64,000 bases of DNA from Dryocosmus kuriphilus. Its lineage: Eukaryota > Arthropoda > Insecta > Hymenoptera > Cynipidae. Position numbers and translations under genes: made by a program. Under the pieces are notes generated by a model, which worked only from the letters and a program-made list of their open reading frames with translations, was not told where the DNA came from and did not search any database. Location: NCBI GenBank assembly GCA_038277395.1, contig CM076191.1, positions 176,870,552 to 176,934,551 of the forward strand, written 5' to 3'. Shown in pieces: positions 45,106-56,890 of the stretch (positions within the stretch are counted from its first letter, which is position 1; each line of letters begins with the position of its first letter).

Positions 45106-48100
45106 TTATTTGAGTAGAATGTGATAGGGCATTCTGTATTTCATTTTAAAAGGCATATTTTCTTTTGTTAATGGTTTTGCTTCCTGGAGCTCTGGTAAGC
45201 TCATTTGATTTTCATAGAAAATTATTTGTAAGTTTGTGAATTTGTTCTGAAATATATGGGAGGTTTAATTTTTTGTGCATATCCGAGATTTTGGCCTTTA
45301 GGGGAGCATTAGTGATCATTTTAACACATTTGTTTTGAAAGCGTTGGAGTTTCTGAATATTGGTGTTATGTGTATTGCTCCATACTGGTGCAGCATAGAG
45401 GAGGGTAGGTCTAATGATCATTGTATATAAGATTGTTTTATTTCTGACACTAAGTTTGCTTTTTTTGGAAAGAAGGCAATAGAGTATACCTAGCATCTTT
45501 TGTGCTTTTTTGATACTATTGTCAATATGTAAATTATGACTAAGTTTAGTGTGTAAATTGATTCCTAGATATTTTGCTGCATTTTTGAGTTCTACAGTCT
45601 TGCCAAAGATTTGAAAATCAGGGATTTTTTCCTTCCTTTTGCGAAGGTGATGTTTTTTATTTTTCCTAATAAAGAGTACTAGCTCAGTTTTGTCTATGTT
45701 GACTTTAAGTTTCCATTTTTCAAAGAATTTAATAACTAAGTTTGCAAATTCCTGTAGCCTTTGGAGAGCTTTTCTGGCACTCCAAAAGGCTGAATACAGG
45801 GCTGTATCATCAGCAAATAATGATTTTCTAGTGCTTTCAATGCTTGGAATGTCATTTACGAAGTATAAGAAATATAGGGGGCCTAGAATGGAACCTTGTG
45901 GGACACCTGCCTCGATGCTTTGCTCTTTAGATTTTGTGCCATTTACAGAAACATTAAATTTTCTGTTTTGAAGATAGCTTTGCCTCATCTCTGGCGTTAT
46001 TTTGATAAGATAAGTGGGAAAATTGAGTTCACTTAATTTATAAATTAAGCCTTCATGCCAGGCCCGTAGCCAGAAATTTGGTGGTTGGGGGGGGGGGGGG
46101 GGGGGCCAAAACGTAGTTATAAGTTGGACTCATTAGTGAAAAACGGCTTTATTGTTATCAATATCATCACTGTATTTTAATTGTAAGTCACGCACATACA
46201 TATCAATTGCCAATAGACATTGTCGATAGACATATTTTTAAAACATGATTCACATCTATAGGAAAATGTTGGATTCACGGAATTTCGGGGGGGGGGGGCG
46301 GACACGTCGGGCCCTACGGCTGGCTACGGCCCTGCTTCATGACATACAGTGTCAAAGGCCTTCTCAAGGTCTAGGTCTAGGAGGATAATGGCAGTTGAGA
46401 TATTTTTACAATAAATTGGTAGCTATAAAGTCAACAAGCCTGATTAATGGCTGGACAGTATTTCTTTTTTTGTCTAAAACCAAACTGTTCTGGAATTGAA
46501 AGTGCTTCTTGAGTTTCGAATTTTAACATCCTATTAAAAATAATACGTTCAAATGTTTTGGCAAGAGTAGGAAGTAGACTAATCGGGCGATAGCTTGCTG
46601 GGAATAATTTGTCTTTTCCGGATTTATGAAAAGGTAGAATATTGGCTGCCTTCCAGGATTTTGGAAAATAGCATAGCATTAGGCAGGCGTTAAATATATG
46701 AGTGATTTGCACAAAAGCCTTTCTTGGCAAATTTTTTAATACAATATTCTGGATCCCATCTTGCCCCGGGGCCTTTCTCGAACCTGTTCTCATAATAGCT
46801 TTTCTGATCTCTTTCGGCGAGGTTAATTCTATTTCGTGTGTATCACAGTGCATACTCGCAATTTCCTTATACCTACTGTTGACTAGCTTCTCAGTACCAT
46901 AATCTCCCTTGTTTGCAGTAAGACGATGGAATGATTCATAATGTTCGGCTAGCGCCTCAGCCTTTTCCGCGTCTGCGACTGCTAGTCCATTTTTACCGTG
47001 TAAGGTTGATATTTTATTGATATTTTGTTTTCTAACCAGACATTTGGCCATTTTCCAGAGCGAGTTATCTCTAGTAGTAAGACTGTTAAGTTTTTTGTCC
47101 CATGAGTTATTGTCAAATTTAGAGATCTCTTCGTTTATTTTATTTGCTAGTTTATTATGGACTTTTTTAATTTCGCCACTACAAGTTCTTTGAAATATTT
47201 TTCTAATCGCGTTTCTGTCTTTTGGAGTTTTTTAATATAGTATGGTAATTTTTTGTGGTATGTCTCAAATTTTCGCTTAGGAATAGTCTCTTGGGCTGCG
47301 TCAATTATGGTACTGGTAAGCTTTTCAACGCTACTATCTATGTCATAGGCAGTCTTGGGTGGCGAATGTAATACTAATTTATGACTAATTAAATTACTAA
47401 ATTTGCTCTAATTTGCACGCTTGTAGTCATAATATTCAGTCTCTACATAGGTGTAATTTGATATATTATTAATTGAGATGACAACAGGTATATGGTCAGA
47501 GTTCAATTCATCGTAAGTGTTTATATCTATATCACAGTTAATGTTTTTAATAAGTCCTATATCAACGGTGTTCGGTAAAGTGTTAGTGTAAAGGTATAAT
47601 GTAAAGTTATCTGGCGCAAGGATTTTAAGGGTTCTTTCAAGTGCGAAGGAATATAATATTTTACCATTAGGGTTTCCTATTTTACAATTCCAAGCCGTAT
47701 TCTTAGCATTAAGATCACCATAGATCAGGACCTTGTTACCAGCATTGAAAATTGACTCTAAATCTCTAAAACTGATTTTGTTTCTAGGTGGATTATAGAC
47801 AGCTGACAGATGCTACTAAAGTATTATCGCACAGTTTTATAGCTACGCATTCGAGTGAATATGTCTGCAAAGTGACTTGAGTATAATTTATTAATGATTT
47901 TATGAGGATAAGAACTCCACCGTGTGTATTATTATTATCTCGATCCTTACGCATCACATTATAACCTGCTACGCTAAAATTGCACTTTGATGTCAGTCTA
48001 GTCTCATTAATTAACATTATATCTATCTTATGGTCTATGAGAAATTGCGTACACTCCCTGTAATTTCCCCTTATGCCATTAGCATTCCAGTGCCCTATTG

Positions 48101-48134
48101 TTAATGAGTTAACCTGTCTTTTATTTGCTATCAT
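45106..48134 (-). pseudogene. LINE ORF2, endonuclease-reverse transcriptase, disrupted
   Basis: Starts MIANKRQVNSLTIGHWNANG, the APE-type endonuclease, with INETRLT, GDLNAKNTAWNC and NSDHIPVVI as active-site motifs. The RT follows, with RKAPGQDGI, YRPISLLPTLAKTFERII, EQFGFR, DLEKAFDTVCHE, GVPQGSILGPLYF and the catalytic LFADDTALYS. After that come KYLGINL and the C-terminal RPTLLYAAPVW region. Breaks: a frameshift near 47797, a stop near 47410, frameshifts near 47225 and in the A-run near 46465, another near 46400, insertion of a hAT-type MITE at 46059-46334 between CHE and GLIYKL, and a frameshift near 45215 after which the original tail reads through to 45106. It cannot make a functional enzyme. 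Confidence 0.9.
46059..46334. mobile_element. hAT-type MITE (276 bp)
   Basis: Inverted ends CAGGCCCGTAGCCAG and, on the other strand, CAGGGCCGTAGCCAG. Flanking 8-bp duplication CTTCATGC / CTTCATGA (46051-46058 and 46335-46342), one mismatch. An 8-bp target and a CAGGG-type end are typical of hAT elements. The interior has two G runs (about 46087-46105 and 46288-46297) and no frame. It splits the LINE reverse transcriptase. Confidence 0.85.
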
Positions 48135-49314
48135 TTTGTAAGAGATCAGAAAAAACTTTCAATCTATCAATGTCGTTATTACATAAAGCAAGTTTACTAT
48201 TTAGGTTTTTTATTAGCCTCAACATCTTACCTATATTGCAGAGCTTGTTCAGATTCTTGATTTCAGATGCAAGTTCAAAGAATTCATCAGCCTCTGCGGG
48301 GAGTGCGTTTTGTTGTCGCTCGTACAGTTCAGGGGCAGTTGCATGTGGTTTCGTTTCTGCTTGTCTAGTCCAGGGATTTGGCCTAGGCTGCTTCAGTCGT
48401 GGAAAAGTTTGCAGCGTCCTCGCTGGTGGAAGTTGCCGTAGATCTTGTATTTGGTTTGAGTAGCGTTTTGTCGTCCTAGCGTCTATTTTTTCCAGGTGTT
48501 TGATGTAAGTTGGGCATTTCAAGTCACTTGCCTCATGGTTTCCTTTGCAGTTGGTGCAGATTACTGGGTCATCTTCTTTTTGGTTACATTTGTCTGTCAG
48601 GTGTGCTTCTGGACATTTAGCGCACTTGGGTGGATTTTTGCAATGGCTGCTGCCATGTCCAAACATTTGGCATCTGCGACACTGTGTTACACGTTTCCTA
48701 TTTCTGTATTTGTCCCAGTAGATTTTTACGTAGCACAGGTATTTTATTTTCCTCACTGCGCCCAGGTCCTGTTCAGGTGAGATTGAGATCAGGTAATTGG
48801 GGTATTCCGTTGGATTTCTTTGCTTCATTTGTATGACTTTGACTGCAGTAACACCTTGAAGGAGCAGGCCATCTTGGATTTCAGTGATAGGGAGGCTTAT
48901 TGGCAGTCCTTTAAGAACGATATGTCTGAGTTTTTCATCCTTAAATGGATGGGTGAAATAGGCATAGTTGCTGCTGTACAGTTTATTTTTAATAGTTGTG
49001 TAGTCCGTTCGATCAAACGCTCTGACTGAGATCCCTTGTTTGGAGAAGCTGAATAACATTTTTTTGGAGGCTGTGACCTCGTTTATTTCTTTCATAACCA
49101 GTGAGTGGTTGTTGATCTTCTCGGTAATGACGATTGGTGGTATTTGCTGCTTAACAGGTTTCATATTGGTATTAGAGGCGCCGGTCCCTCTTTGCAAGCC
49201 TTCCTCGTTTGTATCCTCAGTCTCCTCCTCGGAGAGAACTTCGTAGCGATTTTTGGAAAGAAACTGCTGCTCATCCTGGTGTGTTCTCTGCCTTTTTTTG
49301 GTAGACATGTTCAT
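48121..49314 (-). CDS. LINE ORF1, gag-like nucleic-acid-binding protein (397 aa)
   Basis: Still fully open. The first ~130 residues are charged and low in recognised motifs. Residues ~135-215 match the pattern of the PRE_C2HC region preceding zinc knuckles in Jockey gags (VLKGLPISLPITEIQDGLL). Three knuckles follow: CRRCQMFGHGSSHC, CAKCPEAHLTDKC and CTNCKGNHEASDLKC. The C-terminal third is proline- and glutamine-rich, then helical. Such proteins bind the element RNA in ribonucleoprotein particles. Its stop overlaps the start of ORF2 by 14 bases (48121-48134). MNM offers two possible starts two codons apart. Intactness suggests a fairly recent insertion, but ORF2 is broken. Confidence 0.85.
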   Translation of the reverse strand: MNMSTKKRQRTHQDEQQFLSKNRYEVLSEEETEDTNEEGLQRGTGASNTNMKPVKQQIPPIVITEKINNHSLVMKEINEVTASKKMLFSFSKQGISVRAFDRTDYTTIKNKLYSSNYAYFTHPFKDEKLRHIVLKGLPISLPITEIQDGLLLQGVTAVKVIQMKQRNPTEYPNYLISISPEQDLGAVRKIKYLCYVKIYWDKYRNRKRVTQCRRCQMFGHGSSHCKNPPKCAKCPEAHLTDKCNQKEDDPVICTNCKGNHEASDLKCPTYIKHLEKIDARTTKRYSNQIQDLRQLPPARTLQTFPRLKQPRPNPWTRQAETKPHATAPELYERQQNALPAEADEFFELASEIKNLNKLCNIGKMLRLIKNLNSKLALCNNDIDRLKVFSDLLQNDSK

Positions 49315-49569
49315 GGTGTACTAGACACAATAAGCAGTGCGCCAAACGCCTCCTGCCTACGTGCTAGGTGTTGGTAGACGACGTGCACCAAACGACTTCG
49401 TCAAGGAAATCAGACAGATGCGAGCCCAACACCTTCATCTGCCTGAGAAAATAACTCTCCACTTTTCACTTTGCGCTCTCACACGAAAGTAACTTCGATC
49501 CGTGAAGGTGTACACACTGCCAACTTCTAATCTAATAGTACTTCTGTCTGCCAATCTAGACCAGTGGCT

Positions 49570-49593
49570 CTTTATATAGACTTGATGACGTCA
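49570..49593 (-). promoter_or_regulatory. TATA-like box and CRE-like palindrome at the LINE 5' end
   Basis: On the minus strand TGACGTCA (49586-49593) is followed by TCTATATAAAG (49570-49580), within 55 bp of the LINE 5' terminus. The arrangement resembles a promoter. Jockey elements usually use internal promoters, so its role is inferred only. Confidence 0.3.
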
Positions 49594-50413
49594 TAAGCGT
49601 CGCTACAATATATATGTCGATAATATTTCATAACATGTTTCACGAATAACTCAAAAAATACGCGTCTGCTCAAAAAAATGATAGAGAGCAAATTTGTAGA
49701 TCTTCTTATGGCGAACAACTTTGTTTATTGTAATTTTTTCTTATCTTGCATAGTTTGGCGGGAAATTTGAAATTTTTATTTTTAATAACGTTTTCTCGAT
49801 TAAAACAAACACCGCGCATTTTATCAAAAAATGGTTGATACAAAATCTGTAGATCTTTTTCAGTTGAACAACTTTGCTTATTATCATTTTATTCGTATCT
49901 TGAATATTTTGGCAAGAAAACACAGTTTTTTGTTTTTAATAACGTTTTCTCGATTAAAACAGAAACCGTGCATTTTATCGAAAAAAATGATTGAAACAAA
50001 ATTTGTAGATATTTTTGAGGTGAACAATTTTACTTTCTACTGTTTCTTTTTGTATCTCGCATAGCTTAGCCGGAAAATTGATTTTTTGATTTTGTCAAAA
50101 CCGTTTTTGACGGATAAAACCATAACCACTGGTCAAAAACCGCTGGTTAACGAACCTGTCCTTTCTTTTTGCACCCTGAAGAAGTGTGCCCAAGCACAAT
50201 CCAATCCGATTAGTTCTTTGAAAGTTATCGTGGGAACAGACGCCGACGACAACGACGACGACGGCGAGGACGACGACAACGACAGATAGACAGACACCGT
50301 CGTAAAAACCGTTTCTTCGGATTCAGGAGGTCATGAAACGTCGAGATTTCATGAAATCCGCGAAAGTAATTTTTCACATAAAACTACTACCTTCTCATTG
50401 AGATGAGAATGTA

Positions 50414-51277
50414 AAAATTCGTTGTTACTCTTAAACGGTTGAAAAGTATATGTATTTCTGAACTTGTCTAGTTTTAGGCAGCGCAGCCCTCTGAGTTTCT
50501 AGTCGGAAGTTTGCGAGCTTGATTCTCGCTAACTCCACTTTTTTCAATTTTTTTGTTGTTTTTTATTTAGTAAAATGTTTATATAATCAGTTTTCTTCTA
50601 TTTTTTCTTCAATTTTACAAAAATAAATATCTTAAGTGTTTTTTTTTTTTTTTTTAATGAAAAACTCGCTTTTTACCATTTTTTTCGGACAGAAATTTAT
50701 TTTTTATGAAAGTTCTTAATTTTATCGTTTTGTTTAAATTTTGTGCATATTTTAAAATGAGAAAATTAATTTTCAACCTTATAAGATGGACGACGAATTT
50801 TTTTTTAAAGCCGTTTTTCTCGAAACTGGTCAAATATTGCGTCCTAGGAATTTCACAATTTCAGTTTGTGGTCATTTAAATTATGAATCCAAACAAAAAA
50901 CAAACTACCTGGCCTTCCCCTTGTGAGTTATTCACCGGTAGAGAATATAATGAACTGATTAATTTATAATAAAGTACTTATTAGGTGTGAATTTAAACAA
51001 AAATATGTCTTCGAAATTCTTTTTTGTACTACAGTAAATATTTTATTCAATCTAAAGAAACATATATGAATAATAAATATTTATAGTAAATATTTTATTC
51101 AAAACATGGATCTGTTATATAGCACATTCAGTTATTGAAAAAAATCACGCATCAAAGATTTTTTTTACTTAAAAAAAGTTTCTCATTGTAAGCACACCGA
51201 AATTATATAAAATACTAACACTTTTAAAAAGAAACAAATTACAGAGCTCTTGAAACTAAACATTTGATCAATTTCAA
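50414..51277. other. AT-rich spacer
   Basis: Poly-T tract near 50640; no gene recognised. Confidence 0.4.
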
Positions 51278-51750
51278 ACGAGCTTAACTTTCAATAGTCA
51301 ATAGTTTGGACTTAAAATTATTAAATTTTAAATATTATACGAATTTATTAAATTTTATCAAACTTTTTATGGAAAAGTAGTTTTGGTAAGTATTGAAAAT
51401 CCAATTTTTAATCGTGAAAAAACTACTGATGGATCCAATACTTACCAATACATTTTTTGGTAGGTTTTTTAAATTATACTATTTTCAGAAATTTCAATTT
51501 TAAACCAAACAATCTGGTATACTTCAATCTAAACGCAGCTTGAAGCATTTAATTAAAAATGCTTTCAGTTAAAGAAATATTTCGAAAAGAAAATTAAAAG
51601 TGACTTTCAAAAGAAGCCAATAAAAATAGAAAGTGACTCACTGGTAATAAGCATGGGAAATTGTATACTTTCACATTACAGAAGTACAAATCTAAAAATT
51701 GAAATTATCAAATTAAATTCTTAAAAATTAAATAATTTTAAGAGTACTGT
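51278..51750 (+). repeat. Dispersed direct repeat, copy 1 (~470 bp)
   Basis: Matches 57256-57760 at about 85 percent. Shared blocks are GTAGTTTTGGTAAGTATTG, AAAAACTACTG.TGGATCCAA, TCTAAACGCAGCTT and AAAGAAGCCAATAAAAAT. It contains an internal hairpin: GGTAAGTATTG pairs with CAATACTTACC. Confidence 0.8.
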
Positions 51751-51959
51751 TTGCAATTGAACAAATTATGTTTAGATGCTCATAAAACTGTAAAATTTCT
51801 AATTAGATTTGTAGCAAAAGAATCTGAAAATGAACTCCGAAATATTAAACGTACTCCAGTCAAATTCTTGGGATTATTTTAAAGTTTCAAAAGCAAATTA
51901 TTTAATTATTTGAATTGTGAATTTCAAGTATTAAAAAAAATTTATTAATATTATGTAGC

Positions 51960-52200
51960 AATTTTTCATTTTAAATTCGTAGTTTGCGACAGGTGCGTGA
52001 CGAGACATTTCGGGTACTTTTTTTATTTTTAATGTGTAAATGAAGTCCTCTAAAATTTGGAAACTTTACGAAATCGTGCTCTGATATAAGTAATTTATTG
52101 AAATATTTTTAGAAAAACTTTGCGAATCAAGAAAATGTGGAAAATGTCTGGGACTTAAAATGATCAAGCTTTTTGTCAATCACCCATTTGCTGAAATAAG
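51960..52200 (+). repeat. Dispersed diverged repeat, copy 1
   Basis: Related to 55066-55236: GACAAGACATTT-like, CTTTACGA.AT.GT.CT.TGATATAAGTAATT and TTTTTGTCAATCACCC blocks are shared. Confidence 0.6.
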
Positions 52201-52908
52201 ATTTTAACCTCTCTTGAGTGCAAAGTTTCGGAAAAATCTTAAATATTTTTTCTTAATCTACAGAATAAATATTTTTTCTTAATATACAGAATGGCTAAAT
52301 TTGACTAATTTTTAACGATTCTAACTTTCAGTTCATCTATGTAAGAATCTAATTTTTATCGCCCTCTCAAAAAAGAAAATTATTCTTAGGAGCTGTGTAT
52401 CATATATTGCCAAAAAGTTGACCATACTAGAGAATGAGATTTTTGAGAAATAAAAACTTTTTAAACGGCCCAAAAAAATTTTTGCGTAATTAATTCTAAC
52501 TCTACCTGTAGAGAGTATTAAAATATAAAACTATGAGATCAAGAAATGTATTTGTGATTGGTATGAATTTTAAGCCGAAACGATTTACTTGGTGCCGACT
52601 TTAGCGTGTCAAAATATACTTTCATTTCATAGAGTAATGAACCGGAAATTTGCTAAAAAATATTTTACGAACATAGTGATCATTATTTACTTTTATTTAT
52701 TTATTGGAATATTTTTTGATTTTTATTCTACAATAGCAATGCCGCGTGACCAGACAAAAAACATGTGGGACAGACAAGGTATATTCGAAATCTTTAACTG
52801 TAAAATATTAAGCCTTTTTCTTGATTTTTATCTTTTTCAACTTAATATACGTGATAATTGTGAATTTCAAACATTTAAAAATATTTGGTAATATTAGTTA
52901 GAAATTTT
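52201..52908. other. AT-rich spacer
   Basis: A 100-codon plus-strand frame (52589-52891) is AT-driven and unrecognised; no gene called. Confidence 0.4.
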
Positions 52909-53706
52909 TACATTCTCATCAGAGAAAGTATTAGATTTATGCAAAATTTGACTTTCGCGGATTTCATGAAATCTCCACGTTTTGAGACCTCCTGAATCCG
53001 AAAAAATGGTTTTTACGACCGTGTCTGTCTGTCTGTTGGCGTTGTCGTCGTTGTCGTTGTCGTCGTTGTCGTTTGTTCCCACGATAACTTTCGAAGGACT
53101 AATCGGATTGGATTGCGCTTTGGCACACTTCTTTAAGGTCCAAAAAGAAAGGACGAGTTCGTTAACCAGCGGTTTTTGACCAACGGTATGGTTTTATCCA
53201 CCAAAAACGGTTTTCACAAAATCAAAAAATCCATTTTCCGGCTAAACTATGAGAGGTACAAAAAAAAAACGTAAGAAAGTAAAATTGTTCATCTCAAAAA
53301 AATCTAAAAATTTTGTCTCAACCGTTTTTTGATAAAATGAACGGTTTTTGTTTTAATCAAGAAAACGCTATTAAAACTAACAACTGTGGTTTCTCGCCAA
53401 AATATTCAAGATACAAAAAAATGGTAAAGAACAAAGTTGTTCAATTTAAAAAGATCTACAAATTTTGTTTTAACAATTTTTTCATAAAATGCACGGTTTT
53501 TGTTTTAATCGATAAAACGTTATTAAAAATCAAGGTTCTCAAATTTCCCGCCAAAGTATACAAGATACAGAAAAATAATGTTAAACAAAGTTGTTCGCCT
53601 CAAAAAGATCTATAAAATTGTTCTCTATCATCTTTTTGATCAGACGCGTAGTTTTTGAGTTATTCGTGAAATATGTTATGAAATACAAAGAAAACCACTT
53701 TTCAGC
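52909..53706 (+). repeat. GCG-palindrome repeat family, copy D (3' truncated)
   Basis: Starts ACATTCTCATCAGAG and keeps the microsatellite and about three subrepeats. It stops at CCACTTTTCAGC, where a short stray block (ACTAATCGGATTGGATA) and then copy E follow. The GCG end is absent. Confidence 0.85.
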
Positions 53707-53732
53707 GACTAATCGGATTGGATAGTTATTGA

Positions 53733-55062
53733 AAAATCTGCCCGCTCCTCAGGCGCATTCTCATCACGTTTCTCGCGCTCACCAATCAATGAAATTATAT
53801 CTAGAACGTAAATTTCTTAATTTTTTACACAGTTTGGCTGAAAAATGCAATTTTTACATTCTCATCAGAGAAAGTATTAGATTTATGGAAAATTTGACTC
53901 TCGCGGATTTCATGAAATCTCCACGTTTCGAGACCTCCTGAATCCGCAAAAATGGTTTTTACGACCGTGTCTGTCTGTCTGTTGGCGTTGTCGTTGTCGT
54001 CGTTGTTGTCGTTTGTTCCCACGATAACTTTCGAAGGACTAATCGGATTGGAGTGCGCTTTGGTACACTTCTTTAAGGGGTAAAAAGAAAGGACGAGTTC
54101 GTTAACCAGCGGTTTCTGACCAACGGTTATGATTTTATCCATAAAAAACGGTTTTCACAAAATACAAAAACCCATTTTCCGGCTAAACTATGAGAGGTGC
54201 GAAAAAAATGTAAGAAAGTAAAATCGTTAATCTCAAAAAAATCTACAAATTTTGTCTTAACCGTTTTTTGATAAAATGAACGGTTTTTGTTCTAATCAAG
54301 AAAACGCTATTAAAATTAAAAAACTGTGGTTTCCCGCCAAAATATTCAAGATAAAAAAAAATGTTAAAGAACAAAGTTGTTCAGTTTAAAAAGGTCTACA
54401 AATTTTGTTTCAAACATTTTTTGATAAAATGCACGGTTTTTGTTTTAATCGATAAAACGTTATTAAAAATTCAAGTTTTCAAATTTCCCGCCAAACTATG
54501 GAAGATACGGAAAAATAATAATAAACAAAGTTGTTCGCCTCAAAAAAGTCTACAAATTTGCTCTCTATCATTTTTTTGAGCAGACGCGTATTTTTTGAGT
54601 TATTCGTGAAATATGTTATGAAATATAAAGAAAACCACTTTTCAGCAAAACTGTACAAGATATGAAAAAATATTAACAAGCAGAATTGTTCACCTTGGAA
54701 AGAGCTACAAAAGTTATTTATAAGACTCATCGTTTTACTTTTAAGAATCGAAATCCTCTATTGCGAAATTTGGAATATCACTAAAAAACTACCAATCTAT
54801 AATGTGTTTAAAAAAAATGTAATTATCGAGCGCGAAGCGCGAGTGTCATGATGAGAATATATGCCTTAAGGGCGATAGAGCCTTAAGTAAAATAATTTCT
54901 TTTGTAATTTTTAATTTAAAGGTTTCTACGATCCATAAACACCGAGCGCGTAGCGCGAGGTGAATAATCTATCGAGTGCGAAGCGTGAGTGCCGTAAATA
55001 ACTTATCAAGCGCGAAGCGCAGCGCGCGATGAGAATGTGCCCGCGCAGCGGGCAGATTTTTT
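53733..55062 (+). repeat. GCG-palindrome repeat family, copy E (long form)
   Basis: Has a ~125-bp extension (53733-53855) before the usual ACATTCTCATC start. The extension begins ATCTGCCCGCTCCTCAGGCG then CATTCTCATCA. The far end is GATGAGAATGTGCCCGC then GCAGCGGGCAGAT. The outer ends are therefore inverted repeats of about 30 bp. Copy J carries the same extension, which suggests this is closer to the complete unit. Confidence 0.8.
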
Positions 55063-55065
55063 ATT

Positions 55066-55236
55066 TGAAATTTGTAGTTTTGGACAAGTGCCTGACAAGA
55101 CATTTTGGGTAGTTTCTTATTCATAATTTCTAAAAGAGATCGTCTAAAATCTTGACGCTTTACGATATTGTACTTTGATATAAGTAATTGTGTGTGTTTG
55201 GGGCTTAAAATAGTAAACTTTTTGTCAATCACCCGT
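55066..55236 (+). repeat. Dispersed diverged repeat, copy 2
   Basis: Partner of 51960-52200. It abuts the end of copy E. Confidence 0.6.
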
Positions 55237-55573
55237 ATAATACTTTATCTTGCAATTTCTAGACTTTCTTAAATTTAATTTGATTTAAGGATTTCGATAA
55301 AAATTAGATTTTTTCGAATAAATTGAAATTAATAATCTTGTAAAATTTGTAAGACTTAGATCAGAAATTAAGGATTTGGGACATTAATTCTCTAGTGTTT
55401 CCACTAAAAAGATCGAAGTTGTTGGATCTATTCAGTCAAATTTAGGCACAGTGTTTTCTAGTACAATTTCGACAAGGTTTTTCACGACCTTTCCACTGAT
55501 CATAAGCATTCTAAAACATACATATAAATATTTGACTTTTACAAATGGAGGTGCAAACCAAATTTCAGTTTTT
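55237..55573. other. AT-rich spacer
   Basis: Nothing recognised between copies E and F. Confidence 0.4.
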
Positions 55574-56890
55574 TACATTCTCATCAGAGAAGGTATTAGA
55601 TTTATGCAAAATTTAACTTTCGCGGATTTCATGAAATCTCCACGTTTTAAGACCTCCTGAATCCAAAAAAATGGTTTTTTTTACGACCGTGTCTGTCTGT
55701 CTGTTGGCGTTGTCGTCGTTGTCGTCGTTGTCGTCGTTGTCGTTGTCGTCGTTGTCGTCGTTGTCGTTGTCGTCGTCTGTTCCCACGATAACTTTCGAAG
55801 GACTAATCGGATTGGATTGCGCTTTGGCACACTACTTTAAGGTCCAAAAAGAAAGGACGAGTTCGTTAACCAGCGGTTTTTGACCAACGGTTATGGTTTT
55901 ATCCATCAAAAACGGTTTTCACAAAATCAAAAAATCCATTTTCCGGCTAAACTATCAGAGATACAAAAAAAACGTAAGAAAGTAAAATTGTTCATCTCAA
56001 AAAAATCTACAAATTTTGTCTTAACCGTTTTTTGATAAAATGAACGGTTTTTGTTTTAATCAAGAAAACGCTATTAAAATTAAAAAACTGTGGTTTCCCG
56101 CCAAAATATTTAAGATACCAAAAAATGGTAAAGAACAAAGTTGTTCAATTTAAAAAGATCTACAAATTTTGTTTTAACGATTTTTTCATAAAATGCACGG
56201 TTTTTGTTTTAATCGATAAAACGTTATTAAAAATTAAAGATTTCAAATTTTCCGCCAAACTATCGAAGATACGGAAAAATAATAACAAACAAAGTTGTTC
56301 GTCTCCAAATTGTCTACAAATTTGCTCTCTATCATTTTTTTGATCAGACGCGTAGTTTTTGAGTTATTCGTGAAATATGTTATGAAATATAAAGAAAACC
56401 ACTTTTCAGCAAAACTGTGCAAGATATGAGAAAATATTAACAAGCAGAATTGTTCACCTTGGAAATAGCTACAAAATTTATTTATAAGACTCATCGTTTT
56501 ACTTTTAAGAATCGAAATCCTGTATTGTAAAAATTTGGAAAATCAAAAAGAGCTTTACCAATCTATAATGTGTTTTAAAGAAACGTAATTATCGAGCGCG
56601 AAGCGCGAGTGTCATGATGAGAATGTATTCCTTAAGGGCGATAGAGCCTTAAGTAAAATAATTTCTTTTGTAATTTCTAATTTAAAGGTTTATACGATCT
56701 ATAAACACCGAGCGCGTAGCGCGAGGTGAATAATCTATCGAGCGCGAAGCGTGAGTGCCGTAAATAACGTATCGAGCGCGAAGCGCGATTGCCAACAGAC
56801 GCGCGCCCTAGGCGCGCTCATACTTCGCGCGAAGCGCGGCGCGCGTAGCGCGCGATGAGAATGTGCCCGCGCAGCGGGCAGATTTTTTTT
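55574..56890 (+). repeat. GCG-palindrome repeat family, copy F (complete short form)
   Basis: All parts present: ACATTCTCATC start, long GTCGTCGTT microsatellite (about 55704-55770), four subrepeats, CGAGCGCGAAGCGCGAG palindromes, CGCGCTTCGCGCG-type palindromes (as GCGCGAAGCGCGGCGCGCG), and the TGCCCGCGCAGCGGGCA hairpin before a T-run. Confidence 0.9.

Larger units (their letters stand above)
44650..49622 (-). mobile_element. Jockey-clade LINE, near full length
   Basis: Minus-strand non-LTR retrotransposon, 4973 bp including a 276-bp inserted MITE. Order from its 5' end (49622): short leader, ORF1 (49314-48121), overlapping ORF2 (48134 to about 45106), ~450-bp 3' region and an A-rich tail (reads as a T-run near 44656-44665). 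It is flanked by ATATTTCATA duplications. Jockey clade is inferred from the gag with a PRE_C2HC-like region plus three zinc knuckles and from an APE endonuclease-RT ORF2. Confidence 0.9.
44177..50413 (-). repeat. GCG-palindrome repeat family, copy C (split by a LINE)
   Basis: Part one, 44177-44649, runs from the GTCTGCCCAC/GCGGGC hairpin end through GCG palindromes to the GGTTTTCTTTATAT segment. Part two, 49623-50413, resumes at ATATTTCATAACATGTTTCA and runs through the subrepeats and the ACGACGACG-type microsatellite to GATGAGAATGTAAAAA. The word ATATTTCATA is present at both break edges (44640-44649 and 49623-49632), consistent with a target-site duplication of the intervening LINE. Confidence 0.85.

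Noticed and set aside
48125..49377. Plus-strand frames of 66-112 codons opposite LINE ORF1
   Set aside because: Antisense shadows of the zinc-knuckle ORF.
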